A stretch of 59,990 nt of DNA, from positions 83,378 through 143,367 of the forward strand of contig JAPLDJ010000017.1 of NCBI GenBank assembly GCA_026391805.1, written 5' to 3'. This DNA comes from Bacteroidota bacterium (GTDB taxonomy: Bacteria > Bacteroidota > Bacteroidia > Bacteroidales > FEN-979). Below are positions 8,922-18,020 of the stretch, piece by piece. The stretch's first letter is position 1, and each line of letters begins with the position of its first letter. Both the position numbers and the translations under genes were made by a program. The notes under the pieces were generated by a model. It saw nothing but the letters and a program-made list of their open reading frames with translations. It ran no database searches and was not told the origin of the DNA.

Positions 8922-11246
8922 ATGACGAAAAATCTTGTGATCGTTGAGTCTCCGGCAAAAGCCAAAACCATTGAGGGATTCCTTGGTAAAGATTACCTTG
9001 TGAAATCCTGTTTTGGCCATGTCATGGACCTTGCAAAAAAAGACCTCGGTGTGGATATTGAAAACGGATTTCTTCCGCGCTACATCATATCCCCGGAAAA
9101 GAAAAAAGTTGTCACCGAACTGAAAAAGAAAGCCGGGGAAGCTGAAATAATCTGGCTGGCATCCGATGAAGACCGCGAAGGAGAAGCCATTGCATGGCAC
9201 CTTGTAACAGCCCTCGATCTGGATGAAGCAAAAACACGCAGGATCGTTTTTCACGAAATCACCAAGCCCGCTATTACAGAAGCGATCGGAAACCCGCGGA
9301 AGATCGATAAAAATCTTGTGGATGCACAGCAGGCGCGCAGGGTGCTTGACCGGCTCGTCGGCTTTGAACTTTCTCCACTGCTCTGGAAAAAGATCAAACC
9401 TGCGCTCTCTGCCGGAAGGGTACAGTCCGTTGCTGTACGACTGATCGCTGAAAGAGAAGAGGAGATTAAGAACTTTGTACCAGTCTCAACCTATCGTGTC
9501 CAGGCTGATTTCCTGGTGGATGACGGGAATAAGAAATCAAAGGTGACCGCCGAACTGAACAAACGGTTCAGCGATAAGGCAGAGGCCATTGCATTCCTCG
9601 AAAAATGCAAATCAGCGTTGTTCAGTGTCGAGGATATCGAAACAAAACCGGCCAAAAAATCGCCGGCACCTCCCTTTACAACTTCAACCCTGCAACAGGA
9701 AGCAAGCCGGAAACTTGGATTTTCCGTTGCCAATACCATGCGGGTTGCACAGCAGCTCTACGAATCCGGGAAGATCACCTACATGAGAACGGATTCTGTG
9801 AACCTCTCGAAAATGGCGCTGGCCATGGCCAGAGAGGAGATCACCCGCACGTTCGGAGAGGATTATGTGAAAACCCGTCAGTACACGACCAAGACGAAAG
9901 GCGCACAGGAAGCACATGAAGCCATCCGCCCCACCTACCTGAACCACCGGACCATTGAAGGAGATAACTCCCAAAAGAGGCTCTATGACCTGATCTGGAA
10001 AAGAACCATCGCTTCACAGATGAGCGATGCCCTGCTTGAGAAAACCAACATTACCATCGGGATCTCAAATACGGTCGAAAAATTTATTGCAAGGGGAGAG
10101 GTCATTAAATTCGACGGTTTCCTGAAAGTCTATATGGAATCGAAAGATGATGAGGACGATGAGAGCCAGGAAGGAATGCTCCCGCAACTTAAAACCGGCG
10201 AGACCCTGATTGCTGAAGAGATCCAGGCACAACAGAAATTCACCCAGAATCCTCCAAGGTATACCGAAGCAAGCCTGGTGAAAAAGCTTGAAGAACTTGG
10301 AATCGGCCGTCCGTCAACCTATGCACCTACGATCTCTACGATCCAGAAAAGGGAGTACGTGGTCAGGGAAGATCGTGACGGAACCGTACGGAAATATTCC
10401 CTGATAAAACTAAAAGGGCAAACCATCAGGGATGAGGAAAAAACTGAAAACACAGGCTTTGAAAAATCCAAGCTCTTCCCGACCGATATCGGGAACCTTG
10501 TGAACAGTTTCCTGATGCAGTATTTTGTCAACATTCTGGATTATAACTTCACGGCCCTCGTTGAAGAAGAATTCGATGAAATCGCCGAAGGAAAACTGGT
10601 CTGGAACAAAATGATCCATGATTTTTATTATCCGTTCCATGCACAGATCGAGGAAACACTCGAAACTTCAAAGAAAGTAAGCGGCGAAAAACTGCTGGGC
10701 AAGGATCCGACGAGCGGGGAAAACCTTTTTGTGAAAATCGGACGCTATGGCCCGATGGTGCAGCTCGGGGATACTGATTCAGAGAACAAACCACGGTTTG
10801 CATCGCTGAAAAAAGGACAAAGCATCGATACCATCACCCTCGATGAAGCATTGGATCTCTTTAAACTCCCGCGGACCCTGGGCGAATATGAATCTTCCGA
10901 AGTCGTCGTCTCCACCGGCCGTTTCGGTCCCTATGTGAAGCATAATTCGGTTTTCTGTTCACTGGCGAAAACCGACGATCCACTCACCCTCATCATGGAT
11001 AGGGCCATTGAGCTTATCCTTGAGAAAAGAAAAAAGGATTCGGAAAAAACCATCCGTGAGTTCCCGGAGAACAAGGATGTGAAGCTGCTGAACGGAAGGT
11101 ATGGCGCATATATTTCCTATAAAAAGCAGAATTACAAGATCCCGAAAAGTAAGGATCCGAAAGAGCTGACGCTCGATGATTGCCTGACCATCATAAAAGA
11201 GACGGAACCTTCAAAACCCGGTCGGTCGGCAAGAAAAAAGAAGTAA
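8922..11246 (+). CDS. topA: DNA topoisomerase I
   Basis: This is a type IA topoisomerase that relaxes negative supercoils. The 774-residue protein has a TOPRIM domain with Glu9 (VIVESPAKAK) and the acidic triad in SDEDREGEA at residues 81-89. The catalytic tyrosine is Tyr287 in ITYMRTDS. After residue about 590 there are topoisomerase C-terminal repeats (FVKIGRYGPMVQLG, VVSTGRFGPYVKH, LLNGRYGAYISY) instead of zinc ribbons, as usual in Bacteroidota. The basic tail is RSARKKK. The next gene starts 27 bases downstream, so the two are probably co-transcribed. Confidence 0.97.
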   Translation: MTKNLVIVESPAKAKTIEGFLGKDYLVKSCFGHVMDLAKKDLGVDIENGFLPRYIISPEKKKVVTELKKKAGEAEIIWLASDEDREGEAIAWHLVTALDLDEAKTRRIVFHEITKPAITEAIGNPRKIDKNLVDAQQARRVLDRLVGFELSPLLWKKIKPALSAGRVQSVAVRLIAEREEEIKNFVPVSTYRVQADFLVDDGNKKSKVTAELNKRFSDKAEAIAFLEKCKSALFSVEDIETKPAKKSPAPPFTTSTLQQEASRKLGFSVANTMRVAQQLYESGKITYMRTDSVNLSKMALAMAREEITRTFGEDYVKTRQYTTKTKGAQEAHEAIRPTYLNHRTIEGDNSQKRLYDLIWKRTIASQMSDALLEKTNITIGISNTVEKFIARGEVIKFDGFLKVYMESKDDEDDESQEGMLPQLKTGETLIAEEIQAQQKFTQNPPRYTEASLVKKLEELGIGRPSTYAPTISTIQKREYVVREDRDGTVRKYSLIKLKGQTIRDEEKTENTGFEKSKLFPTDIGNLVNSFLMQYFVNILDYNFTALVEEEFDEIAEGKLVWNKMIHDFYYPFHAQIEETLETSKKVSGEKLLGKDPTSGENLFVKIGRYGPMVQLGDTDSENKPRFASLKKGQSIDTITLDEALDLFKLPRTLGEYESSEVVVSTGRFGPYVKHNSVFCSLAKTDDPLTLIMDRAIELILEKRKKDSEKTIREFPENKDVKLLNGRYGAYISYKKQNYKIPKSKDPKELTLDDCLTIIKETEPSKPGRSARKKK

Positions 11247-11273
11247 ATTTGATCCGGCCATTTATTTAAAGGT

Positions 11274-12443
11274 ATGGATATTTCTGATTTTTTTGAATCC
11301 CCCGACATCAATTTCACGCCCGACAGTTCCGGGCAGCAGCGGATGGGTGACCTGATCACTGCCTATGTCGAATCCGGCAATTTTCCCGAGTATCATAATG
11401 CCGATATCGTGATCATCGGCGTGAAGGAGGACCGGAATGCCGTCAACAACGAAGGTTGCGCACTTGCCCCCGACTATGTCCGGAAATACCTTTACAACCT
11501 TTTCCCGGGTTCGTATGCACCAAAGATTGTTGATCTCGGCAACATCAAAGCCGGGTTCCAGGTGTCGGATACCTATTTTGCGCTTTCATCCGTGATCGGC
11601 GAGATGCTGGAAAATAACATCTTTCCTGTGATCATCGGAGGAAGCCAGGACCTGACCTATGCCAATTACCAGGCCTATCAGAACCTCGGACAGATCATCA
11701 ACATCGTATCGGTCGATTCCATGTTTGATCTCGGGAATTCGGAAAACGAACTCAATTCACGCTCTTTCCTCAGCAACATCATCCTGCATCAACCAAATTA
11801 TCTTTTCAATTATGCAAATCTTGGTTACCAGACCTACTTTGTTGACCAGGAAGCGCTGAAACTGATGAAGAACCTGATGTTCGACACTTACCGGCTGGGA
11901 GCCTTACGCGACAACCTCGAAGAAGCAGAACCCGTGGTCAGGAATGCCGACATGATGACAGTTGATGTTTCCTCCGTACGTTCGTCAGATGCGCCCGGCA
12001 ACGGTAATTCGACACCCAACGGCTTTTATGGCGAAGAGATCTGCCAGATTATCCGGTATGCCGGATTGAGCGATAAACTCACCTCTATTGGCTTTTACGA
12101 AACCAATCCGCAGTTCGACCGTAACGGGCAAACCGCCCATCTTGTGGCGCAGATGATCTGGTACTTCATTGAAGGATTTTATAACCGGCCGAATGATTTT
12201 CCGTTTAAGAACGATGATGATTATATTCGCTACCGCGTAACGATCACCGATCACAAGGAAGAGCTGACCTTCTATAAAAGCAAGAAAACCGACCGCTGGT
12301 GGATGGAGATCCCGTTACAATCGGAACAACGGATAAAATACCAGCGCCATTACCTGGTGCCCTGTTCTTACCAGGATTACCAGACCGCCTGCACCAACGA
12401 CATTCCCGACCGGTGGTGGATGGTCTACCAGAAGCTTATGTAG
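11274..12443 (+). CDS. Arginase/formimidoylglutamase-fold protein with degenerate metal site
   Basis: The 389-residue protein has the ureohydrolase fold signature but not its full Mn2+ site. The canonical GGDHS is GGSQD here (residues 122-126). DAHxD is DSMFD (148-152). SxDxDxxDP is TVDVSSVRSSDAP (229-241), with the second metal aspartate replaced by Ser233. At least two ligands of the binuclear centre are therefore missing. Bacteroidota genomes often carry a protein annotated as arginase of this type, so the loss probably predates this genome. It may be non-catalytic or bind something else. It follows topA closely and converges on ruvC. Confidence 0.75.
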   Translation: MDISDFFESPDINFTPDSSGQQRMGDLITAYVESGNFPEYHNADIVIIGVKEDRNAVNNEGCALAPDYVRKYLYNLFPGSYAPKIVDLGNIKAGFQVSDTYFALSSVIGEMLENNIFPVIIGGSQDLTYANYQAYQNLGQIINIVSVDSMFDLGNSENELNSRSFLSNIILHQPNYLFNYANLGYQTYFVDQEALKLMKNLMFDTYRLGALRDNLEEAEPVVRNADMMTVDVSSVRSSDAPGNGNSTPNGFYGEEICQIIRYAGLSDKLTSIGFYETNPQFDRNGQTAHLVAQMIWYFIEGFYNRPNDFPFKNDDDYIRYRVTITDHKEELTFYKSKKTDRWWMEIPLQSEQRIKYQRHYLVPCSYQDYQTACTNDIPDRWWMVYQKLM

Positions 12444-12460
12444 GAAACGAAACTCTTAAA

Positions 12461-12530
12461 CAGAAGTCAGAGGTCGGATGTCCGAGGTCTGATTTCTGAC
12501 CTCCGTCTTCTGACCTCGGACCTCAGATCC
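12461..12530. repeat. Heptamer array, inverted halves, between convergent genes
   Basis: The stretch divides exactly into ten 7-base units. The first five are cagaagt, cagaggt, cggatgt, ccgaggt and ctgattt. The next five are ctgacct, ccgtctt, ctgacct, cggacct and cagatcc, which approximate the reverse complement of the first half. The whole could fold into a long imperfect hairpin. It fills the gap between the stops of the arginase-like gene and ruvC and includes the ruvC stop codon. Confidence 0.8.
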
Positions 12531-13098
12531 CACGTTCCGGATTCTCTGCGATAAACGCCTTCCACCCGGTGTAGCTTTTCTTTTCCGCTGTAGCCCCCCG
12601 CTGGAAGTAATGACACATGGCAACGGCAAGTCCGTCGGTGGCGTCAAGGTGCTTGGGCATCTCTTTGAAGCCAAGCAGCGTTTGCAGCATCGCGGCAACC
12701 TGCTCCTTGGAGGCGCTTCCTTTTCCGGTAATGGATTGCTTGACTTTTTTCGGGGAATATTCAAATACCGGGACCGACCGGGATAATGCCGCAGCGATCG
12801 CAACCCCCTGGGCACGGCCCAGTTTCAGCATCGACTGAACATTCTTCCCGTAAAAAGGAGCTTCAATGGCCAGTTCATCGGGATGGTACTGTTCGATCAG
12901 TGAAGAAGTTTGTTCAAAAATATTTTTCAGCTTCAGGGTATGACCCTCAACTTTGCTTAATTTTAGCACACCAAGGGATAACAACGTGATCTTTTTCCCG
13001 GTGATCCCGATAATCCCGTAGCCCATGATATTCGTTCCCGGGTCGATGCCTAAAATGATACGGTTCTCAATCACTTTTCCTGACTTGAATGAAGGCAA
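12523..13098 (-). CDS. ruvC: Holliday junction resolvase RuvC
   Basis: This is the endonuclease that resolves Holliday junctions with RuvAB. The product is 191 residues from the ATG at 13098, or 183 from a GTG at 13074. The catalytic acids are in LGIDPGT, LAIEAPF and HLDATDGLA, and the conserved helix KNVQSMLKLGRAQGVA is present. From the ATG, its 5' end overlaps the divergent membrane-protein gene by 10 bases. The GTG start would remove that overlap and still leave five residues before the first beta strand. The stop codon lies inside the heptamer array. Confidence 0.93.
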   Translation of the reverse strand: MPSFKSGKVIENRIILGIDPGTNIMGYGIIGITGKKITLLSLGVLKLSKVEGHTLKLKNIFEQTSSLIEQYHPDELAIEAPFYGKNVQSMLKLGRAQGVAIAAALSRSVPVFEYSPKKVKQSITGKGSASKEQVAAMLQTLLGFKEMPKHLDATDGLAVAMCHYFQRGATAEKKSYTGWKAFIAENPERGI

Positions 13099-14114
13099 AA
13101 ATAACGAAAACCTATAACATCCTGATCAGGATTCTCATTATTGTGGGAACCTACGGGTTTCTGTACAAGAAGCTCTTTGTCGGCAGAGACCTGCAGCACC
13201 AGTACAATCTTTTCATAAGCCTCCTTGAGAAACCGGGAACAAAATCCCTGCTGGCTGTCGTTATAATACTGATGCTTGCCAACTGGGGACTGGAAGCGCA
13301 AAAATGGCGTTACATGATCGGCAAGATCGAATCCATTTCATTTTTCAAATCGTTCCAGGCTGTATTTACCGGCTCATCGGTCAGTTTCTTTACCCCGAAC
13401 CGCACGGGTGAATACTTTGGAAGAGTCTTCTTTCTTGACCGGGCCAGTCACGTCCAGGGGATCCTCATCACCATCCTGGGAAGCATGAGCCAGCTGCTCA
13501 TTACAATTATCACAGGAACATTGTCAATGCTGATATTCATCCCTCAATTCATAAGCGGAAATTCAATCTTTTCCGGCTACATCTATTTCGGATTTGTTTT
13601 TCTCATCATTGCAATAGACGCCTTACTGCTCTTCCTTTTGCTGAATGCCCAGTTCCTGGCTGTCCTCCGCGAAAAGCTTTTCCGCGCGAGACTAAAAAAA
13701 TTCCGCAGGCACCTGGCCATTTTCTCCGATTTCCGCGGGCGCGACATGGCTTACGTTATCCTGCTGAGCTTCCTTCGTTACATGATTTTTACGGGCCAGT
13801 TTGTAATCTTGCTGAAACTTTTCTCGGTTCCCATCCCGGTCTTTGATGCCGTCATCATTACTTCCCTTGTCTTTTTCGTTTTATCCATCGTCCCGACGGT
13901 GACGCTGACAGAACTCGGCATCCGCGATTCTGCGTCGGTCTATTTCTTCGGTCTCTATTTTACCCAGGCAGGGATGATGAATGATTCCATCATGATCGGG
14001 GTCGTTTCCGCTGCTACACTCCTCTGGGTAATTAACCTCGCTGTTCCTGCTGTGATCGGCACCGTGTTTGTTTTCCGGCTGAAGTTCTTCCGGAAAAACT
14101 CAGACCATGCATAA
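13089..14114 (+). CDS. Lysylphosphatidylglycerol synthase TM-region / UPF0104-like membrane protein
   Basis: The 341-residue integral membrane protein has about seven to eight hydrophobic helices. It shows the family segment VFTGSSVSFFTPNRTGEYFGR in the first third and PTVTLTELGIRDSASVYFFG near residue 280. These are features of the flippase-like domain found alone or fused in MprF. No cytoplasmic lysyl-transferase domain is present, so it is more likely a lipid-linked translocation protein than an MprF enzyme. It is followed after 9 bases by a family 2 glycosyltransferase. That pairing is common and suggests a role in a lipid-linked sugar pathway. Confidence 0.75.
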   Translation: MKAKITKTYNILIRILIIVGTYGFLYKKLFVGRDLQHQYNLFISLLEKPGTKSLLAVVIILMLANWGLEAQKWRYMIGKIESISFFKSFQAVFTGSSVSFFTPNRTGEYFGRVFFLDRASHVQGILITILGSMSQLLITIITGTLSMLIFIPQFISGNSIFSGYIYFGFVFLIIAIDALLLFLLLNAQFLAVLREKLFRARLKKFRRHLAIFSDFRGRDMAYVILLSFLRYMIFTGQFVILLKLFSVPIPVFDAVIITSLVFFVLSIVPTVTLTELGIRDSASVYFFGLYFTQAGMMNDSIMIGVVSAATLLWVINLAVPAVIGTVFVFRLKFFRKNSDHA

Positions 14115-14123
14115 AGGGAATCC

Positions 14124-15299
14124 ATGACAACGCTGAATATCCTTCTCGCGATCATCCTTGTAATTTCTTCGCTTTACTTTATTGTCATTATTCTTATCCT
14201 TTCTGGAATAGTTCGTCTTAAACAGTATAAAAAGACCGGGAACAATCCTTTATCAAAGATTTCAATTATCATCCCGGCAAGGAATGAAGAAGAAAACATC
14301 GGCAACTGCCTGATGGACCTGTTCCATCAGAATTATCCGCACGACCAGCTGGAGGTCGTGGTGGTGAACGATGCTTCCACCGACCGGACCGAAGAGATGG
14401 TAAATGAATTTGTGACGTTACATCCTGGCTTTCATTTGAAATTGATCAGAAACGTGCCCGTCGGAAACGATCAGGCATTTAAAAAACATTCCATCCACGC
14501 AGGAATTACAGCATCATCGGGTAATCTCATCGTGACAACAGATGCAGATACACGCTCCGGTCCTGGCTGGATCTCTTCTTTAGCCGGTTTTTATGAACAG
14601 TATCATCCGAAGATGATCCTCGGGACAGTTGCCTTTCTTGAGGAAAAATCTTTTTTTGAACGTCTTCAGAGTTTGGAATTTGCAGGAATGATCGCCGCCA
14701 CTGCCGGTTCCTGTACCATGGGATTCCCGCTGATGTGCAACGGTGCCAACCTTGCTTTTGAACGCAGCGCTTATCAAAACATCCTGAATGCCCGCGACGA
14801 TTTTAGATTTCCTTCCGGCGACGATCAGTTTCTGATGATGAAGATCGTGAAAGAACACGGAGCTGCATCGGTAAGGTTCCTTCTTTCGGAAGAATCCATC
14901 GTATTCACAAAAGCAAAGAAAACCCTGGCGGAGTTTTTCTCCCAGCGTATCCGGTGGGTATCCAAAAACCGCGGCTATTCCGACCATAAAGTATCGGCTG
15001 TCGCCATAATTACATACCTGTTCAACCTTCTTTCGCTGGTAGGTTTAATCACAGGTGTCTTTAACAGGAAGGTGCTTCTTTATGCCCTGATCCTTCTGGG
15101 AATAAAAATGGTGCTTGAACTTCCTGCCGTTTTCAGGATTTTGCTTCTTACTCGCAGACCAGGACTGCTGTTCCTTTATCCGCTGACGCAGCTGTTGAAC
15201 CTCTTCTATGTTTCGGTCGTTGGAATTCTCGGGAATGTGATTCCCTATAAATGGAAAGGAAGGAAGATCAATCCGGTGAGTAGGCAGAGCCAAGCATAG
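14124..15299 (+). CDS. Membrane glycosyltransferase, family 2
   Basis: The 391-residue protein has an N-terminal membrane anchor (residues 5-30) and a GT-A domain. The nucleotide-binding opening is ISIIIPARNEEENIG, the second strand VVVVNDASTDRT, and the DxD-type motif TTDADTR near residue 140. An acceptor-side SGDDQFLMMKIV and a QRIRWVSK motif (QxxRW class) follow. Two or three C-terminal membrane helices end the protein. The QxxRW motif suggests processive or lipid-associated transfer, but the substrate cannot be named. It probably forms a two-gene unit with the upstream flippase-like gene. Its last 32 bases overlap the convergent ispD. Confidence 0.85.
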   Translation: MTTLNILLAIILVISSLYFIVIILILSGIVRLKQYKKTGNNPLSKISIIIPARNEEENIGNCLMDLFHQNYPHDQLEVVVVNDASTDRTEEMVNEFVTLHPGFHLKLIRNVPVGNDQAFKKHSIHAGITASSGNLIVTTDADTRSGPGWISSLAGFYEQYHPKMILGTVAFLEEKSFFERLQSLEFAGMIAATAGSCTMGFPLMCNGANLAFERSAYQNILNARDDFRFPSGDDQFLMMKIVKEHGAASVRFLLSEESIVFTKAKKTLAEFFSQRIRWVSKNRGYSDHKVSAVAIITYLFNLLSLVGLITGVFNRKVLLYALILLGIKMVLELPAVFRILLLTRRPGLLFLYPLTQLLNLFYVSVVGILGNVIPYKWKGRKINPVSRQSQA

Positions 15300-15951
15300 C
15301 CTCTGCATACTTCAGGTCGGCCGGAGTGGTGATCTTGATGTTTTCACCGTTTCCTTCCACAAGGTTAAGTTTTACCCCGAGAAGTTCAACAACGGTTGCA
15401 TCGTCGGTAAAATTCTGGTGCGGCGCCACGGCATACGCATTTTTGATCAGTGCTTTCCGGAAAACCTGTGGCGTCTGAACGATCCGGAGATCTTCACGGT
15501 CGATGGCAATGCTGCCACCGTTCATGGTTTTCCGGATCGATTCACTGACCCGGAGCACCGGGATGGCATTCCCGCTTTTTGCGGCTTCATCAAAGGTCCG
15601 TTGCAAAGTTTCCTTCGAAACCAGTGGCCTTACCCCGTCGTGAATGGCCACAAGACCATCATCGACGATCAGTTCCAGCGCATTCTTTACGGAATGAAAA
15701 CGGGTAATACCGCCTTTGACTAATTGACAGGGAATCGTAAAAGAATGCTTCTGACACAGTTCTTCCCAGATTGAAAAATAGTTTTCAGGAAGAGCTACTA
15801 AAATTTTCAGTTCCGGATCGAAACGATGGAAAATTTCTATGGTATACATCAGCACGGGACGTCCCGACAACAACAGGAATTGCTTCGGAACATCCGCTTT
15901 CATGCGGGTTCCTGTTCCGCCTGCAACCAATATGGCAGCATTGTTCAGCAA
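15268..15951 (-). CDS. ispD: 2-C-methyl-D-erythritol 4-phosphate cytidylyltransferase
   Basis: This is the third enzyme of the MEP isoprenoid pathway, joining CTP to MEP. The 227-residue protein shows the CTP-binding opening AAILVAGGTGTRMKADVPKQF at residues 5-25, AIHDGVRPLV near 100-110, and the late DDATVVE segment. It is 17 bases downstream of queA, and both appear to use the queA promoter. The 3' end overlaps the convergent glycosyltransferase gene by 32 bases. Confidence 0.95.
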   Translation of the reverse strand: MLNNAAILVAGGTGTRMKADVPKQFLLLSGRPVLMYTIEIFHRFDPELKILVALPENYFSIWEELCQKHSFTIPCQLVKGGITRFHSVKNALELIVDDGLVAIHDGVRPLVSKETLQRTFDEAAKSGNAIPVLRVSESIRKTMNGGSIAIDREDLRIVQTPQVFRKALIKNAYAVAPHQNFTDDATVVELLGVKLNLVEGNGENIKITTPADLKYAEAMLGSAYSPD

Positions 15952-15968
15952 CGATGGGGAATGAAAAA

Positions 15969-17018
15969 TTAAATGATCAGCATGGGGTTACCATACGTAA
16001 AGAACTTGTACTTCTTTTCCACTCCGATGCGGTAGGCTTCCATCAGGAAGTCGTATCCTGCAAAAGCTGCGACCATCATCATCATCGGCGACTGCGGGAG
16101 CTGGAAATTGGTGATCATGGCATTGGCAATACTGAATTCGTAAGGAGGAAAGATGAAGCGGTTGCTCCATCCCCTGAAAGGTTTCAGCGTGCCGGCAATG
16201 GTAACCGACGACTCAATGGCCTTCATCGTGGTGGTCCCAACAGCAACGATCTTCTTTTTCTGGAGCTTTGCGTTATTCACGATATCAGACGTGGGCTGGT
16301 CGATGATGACCTCCTCGGAATCCATCTTGTGCTTTGTAAGGTCTTCCACGTCAATGTTGCGGAAGTTCCCCAGCCCGGCATGAAGCGTGATCTCAGCAAA
16401 GGAGACTCCCTGCAGTTCCAGGCGTTTCATCACCTCGCGGCTGAAATGCATTCCGGCCGTCGGGGCGGCAACAGCGCCTTCGTGCTTGGCAAAGATTGTC
16501 TGGTAACGTTCTTCGTCTTCGCTCGTGGCAGGCCTGTTATGTATTTTTGGAAGCGGCGTCTCCCCGAGCCGCTGGATGGTCTTCTTGAATTCTTCATACG
16601 GTCCGTCAAAGAGAAACCGGATGGTCCTCCCGCGGGAAGTTGTATTATCTATGACCTCTGCAACGAGTGAATCATCATCTCCGAAATAAAGCTTATTCCC
16701 GATGCGGATCTTGCGGGCCGGATCAACGAGCACATCCCAGAGGCGCGATTCACGGTTCAGTTCACGCAACAGGAATACTTCAATCTTTGCCCCGGTCTTT
16801 TCTTTCTCGCCATACAAACGGGCAGGAAACACTTTCGTATTGTTGATGATGAAGACATCCCCATCACCGAAATACTCCATAAGATCTTTAAAGTGCCTGT
16901 GCTCGATCGTTTGCGTCTTGCGGTCAAGCACCATCATGTTCACCTCATCCCTTGTCTTGGACGGGTTGCCGGCGATCAGTTCGGGAGGAAGATGGAAACG
17001 AAATTGAGATAATTTCAT
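15969..17018 (-). CDS. queA: S-adenosylmethionine:tRNA ribosyltransferase-isomerase
   Basis: QueA transfers and isomerises the ribosyl moiety of SAM onto preQ1 in tRNA to give epoxyqueuosine. The 349-residue protein has the standard N-terminus ([16 protein letters not shown]), the [12 protein letters not shown] segment, and [11 protein letters not shown] with the downstream [15 protein letters not shown]. Length is typical. It leads the queA-ispD unit from a strong promoter 21 bases upstream. Confidence 0.96.
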   Translation of the reverse strand: MKLSQFRFHLPPELIAGNPSKTRDEVNMMVLDRKTQTIEHRHFKDLMEYFGDGDVFIINNTKVFPARLYGEKEKTGAKIEVFLLRELNRESRLWDVLVDPARKIRIGNKLYFGDDDSLVAEVIDNTTSRGRTIRFLFDGPYEEFKKTIQRLGETPLPKIHNRPATSEDEERYQTIFAKHEGAVAAPTAGMHFSREVMKRLELQGVSFAEITLHAGLGNFRNIDVEDLTKHKMDSEEVIIDQPTSDIVNNAKLQKKKIVAVGTTTMKAIESSVTIAGTLKPFRGWSNRFIFPPYEFSIANAMITNFQLPQSPMMMMVAAFAGYDFLMEAYRIGVEKKYKFFTYGNPMLII

Positions 17019-17038
17019 ATGTAGTTATAAAAGGAGTG

Positions 17039-17070
17039 CAAAGTTAATACAAAATTCGCGGAAAGTCAAA
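17039..17070 (-). promoter_or_regulatory. Promoter for queA-ispD
   Basis: The minus strand carries TTTG (17067-17070), 20 bases, then TAACTTTG (17039-17046), an exact Bacteroidota -33/-7 arrangement. Initiation near 17031 would leave a leader of about 13 bases before the queA ATG. Confidence 0.75.
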
Positions 17071-17124
17071 TGACTTCCATACCCTTATACTCGGGCTGTG
17101 ATAGAAAAGTTACGTTAAAGAAGT

Positions 17125-17781
17125 TTAGTGAAAAAGAGCCGTGATGGCTTCGCCTTTTTTCAGGTGATATCCCTGGATGCCAATTAATCTGGCGGCTTCC
17201 ACATGTTCAGATGTGTCATCAATAAACAACGTTTCAGCCGGGATCAGGTTCTTTTCCTTCAGAACAAACCTGAATATGGCAGGGTCTGGTTTTTTAAGGC
17301 CGATGCGGAAGGAAAACCAGGCTTTTTCGAAAAGTTCATCAAAATCGCGGTAGCCAAAATCCTGTTCAAAATCATGCCTGTAACAATCATAATGGATGCT
17401 GTTGGAATTGCTTAGCAGGAAGATCCTGTAAGTTGTCCGGAGTTCTTCCAGCAGGCGGATCCGTCCGGCAGGGATCCGGCCCAGAAGTGCATTCCACGCT
17501 TCATCGATGGCTGTGTCGGACGGTGGTGTCTGGTAAAAATCACGGATGGTTGAATGGAACATCTCAGGCGCGATCTTTCCCTTTTCCAGCTGTTCCACGA
17601 GGAATTCAAAATCGAGTGCCCCCTTCTCCGCCGTCCCGGGGTTCTTCTCTTTCGGAGGTCCGAAGGCACGGAATTTCTCTTCTGTCTTATGAATATGAAG
17701 GTCACAGATCACTCCGCCAAAATCGAAAATGATGTTTTTAAGGGATGTGGGATCTGCGATATGGGGTTTTGGATGAAGCAT
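17125..17781 (-). CDS. HAD-family hydrolase
   Basis: The 218-residue haloacid-dehalogenase-like phosphatase resembles the YihX / subfamily IA-3 group. Motif I is FDFGGVI, with the nucleophile Asp and Gly at the second acidic position as in that group. Motif II is LLSNSN, motif III the lysine of LKKPDP, and motif IV LFIDDTSEHVEAAR. A helical cap lies between motifs I and II. The substrate cannot be predicted; sugar phosphates or FMN-type substrates are common in the family. The gene is divergent from the tRNA. Confidence 0.85.
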   Translation of the reverse strand: MLHPKPHIADPTSLKNIIFDFGGVICDLHIHKTEEKFRAFGPPKEKNPGTAEKGALDFEFLVEQLEKGKIAPEMFHSTIRDFYQTPPSDTAIDEAWNALLGRIPAGRIRLLEELRTTYRIFLLSNSNSIHYDCYRHDFEQDFGYRDFDELFEKAWFSFRIGLKKPDPAIFRFVLKEKNLIPAETLFIDDTSEHVEAARLIGIQGYHLKKGEAITALFH

Positions 17782-17809
17782 GTTGGCTGAGCTTGGACCG
17801 CTGTACGGG

Positions 17810-17841
17810 TTTGCAAAAATGCGAATTTTTTTCTACTTTTG
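17810..17841 (+). promoter_or_regulatory. Promoter for the tRNA gene
   Basis: TTTG (17810-17813), 20 bases, then TACTTTTG (17834-17841) gives a full match to the Bacteroidota promoter. The predicted leader to the mature tRNA 5' end is about 92 bases and contains the heptamer array at 17902-17936. Confidence 0.75.
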
Positions 17842-17901
17842 CCCTCCTTTTCCGGCGTCTGAAAGAAGATATTTACAGGAGCCTGATTGGAATAATGATC
17901 A

Positions 17902-17936
17902 AATTCGTAATTCGTAATTCGTAATTCGTAATTCGA
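17902..17936. repeat. Heptamer tandem array upstream of the tRNA
   Basis: Four exact copies of aattcgt are followed by aattcga, in strict 7-base phase. The array ends 3 bases before the tRNA 5' end. Unlike most other arrays in the window it is nearly perfect, so it is probably recent or slippage-prone. Confidence 0.9.
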
Positions 17937-17939
17937 TCC

Positions 17940-18013
17940 GGGCCTATAGCTCAGTTGGTTAGAGCAACTGACTCATAATCAGTAGGTCCCTGGTTCAAGT
18001 CCAGGTGGGCCCA
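17940..18013 (+). tRNA. tRNA with anticodon CAT (Ile2 or elongator Met)
   Basis: A full cloverleaf can be read. The acceptor GGGCCTA pairs with TGGGCCC (one G-T pair), and the D stem is GCTC/GAGC. The anticodon stem ACTGA/TCAGT encloses the loop CTCATAA, with anticodon CAT at 17974-17976. The T stem is CCTGG/CCAGG with TTCAAGT, and the discriminator is A. The 3' CCA is not encoded (CCG follows). A CAT anticodon fits elongator Met or lysidine-modified Ile2. The T arm resembles E. coli Ile2, which makes Ile2 slightly more likely to me, but this is not settled. Confidence 0.93.
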
Positions 18014-18020
18014 CCGGTTC

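Noticed and set aside
15771-16670. A 299-codon plus-strand open frame
   Set aside because: It lies antisense to queA and ispD, which carry clear family motifs; the frame has no recognisable domain and looks like a shadow of their codon usage.
17902-17936. CRISPR-like direct repeats
   Set aside because: Units are 7 bases with no spacers and no cas genes in the window; a simple tandem array.
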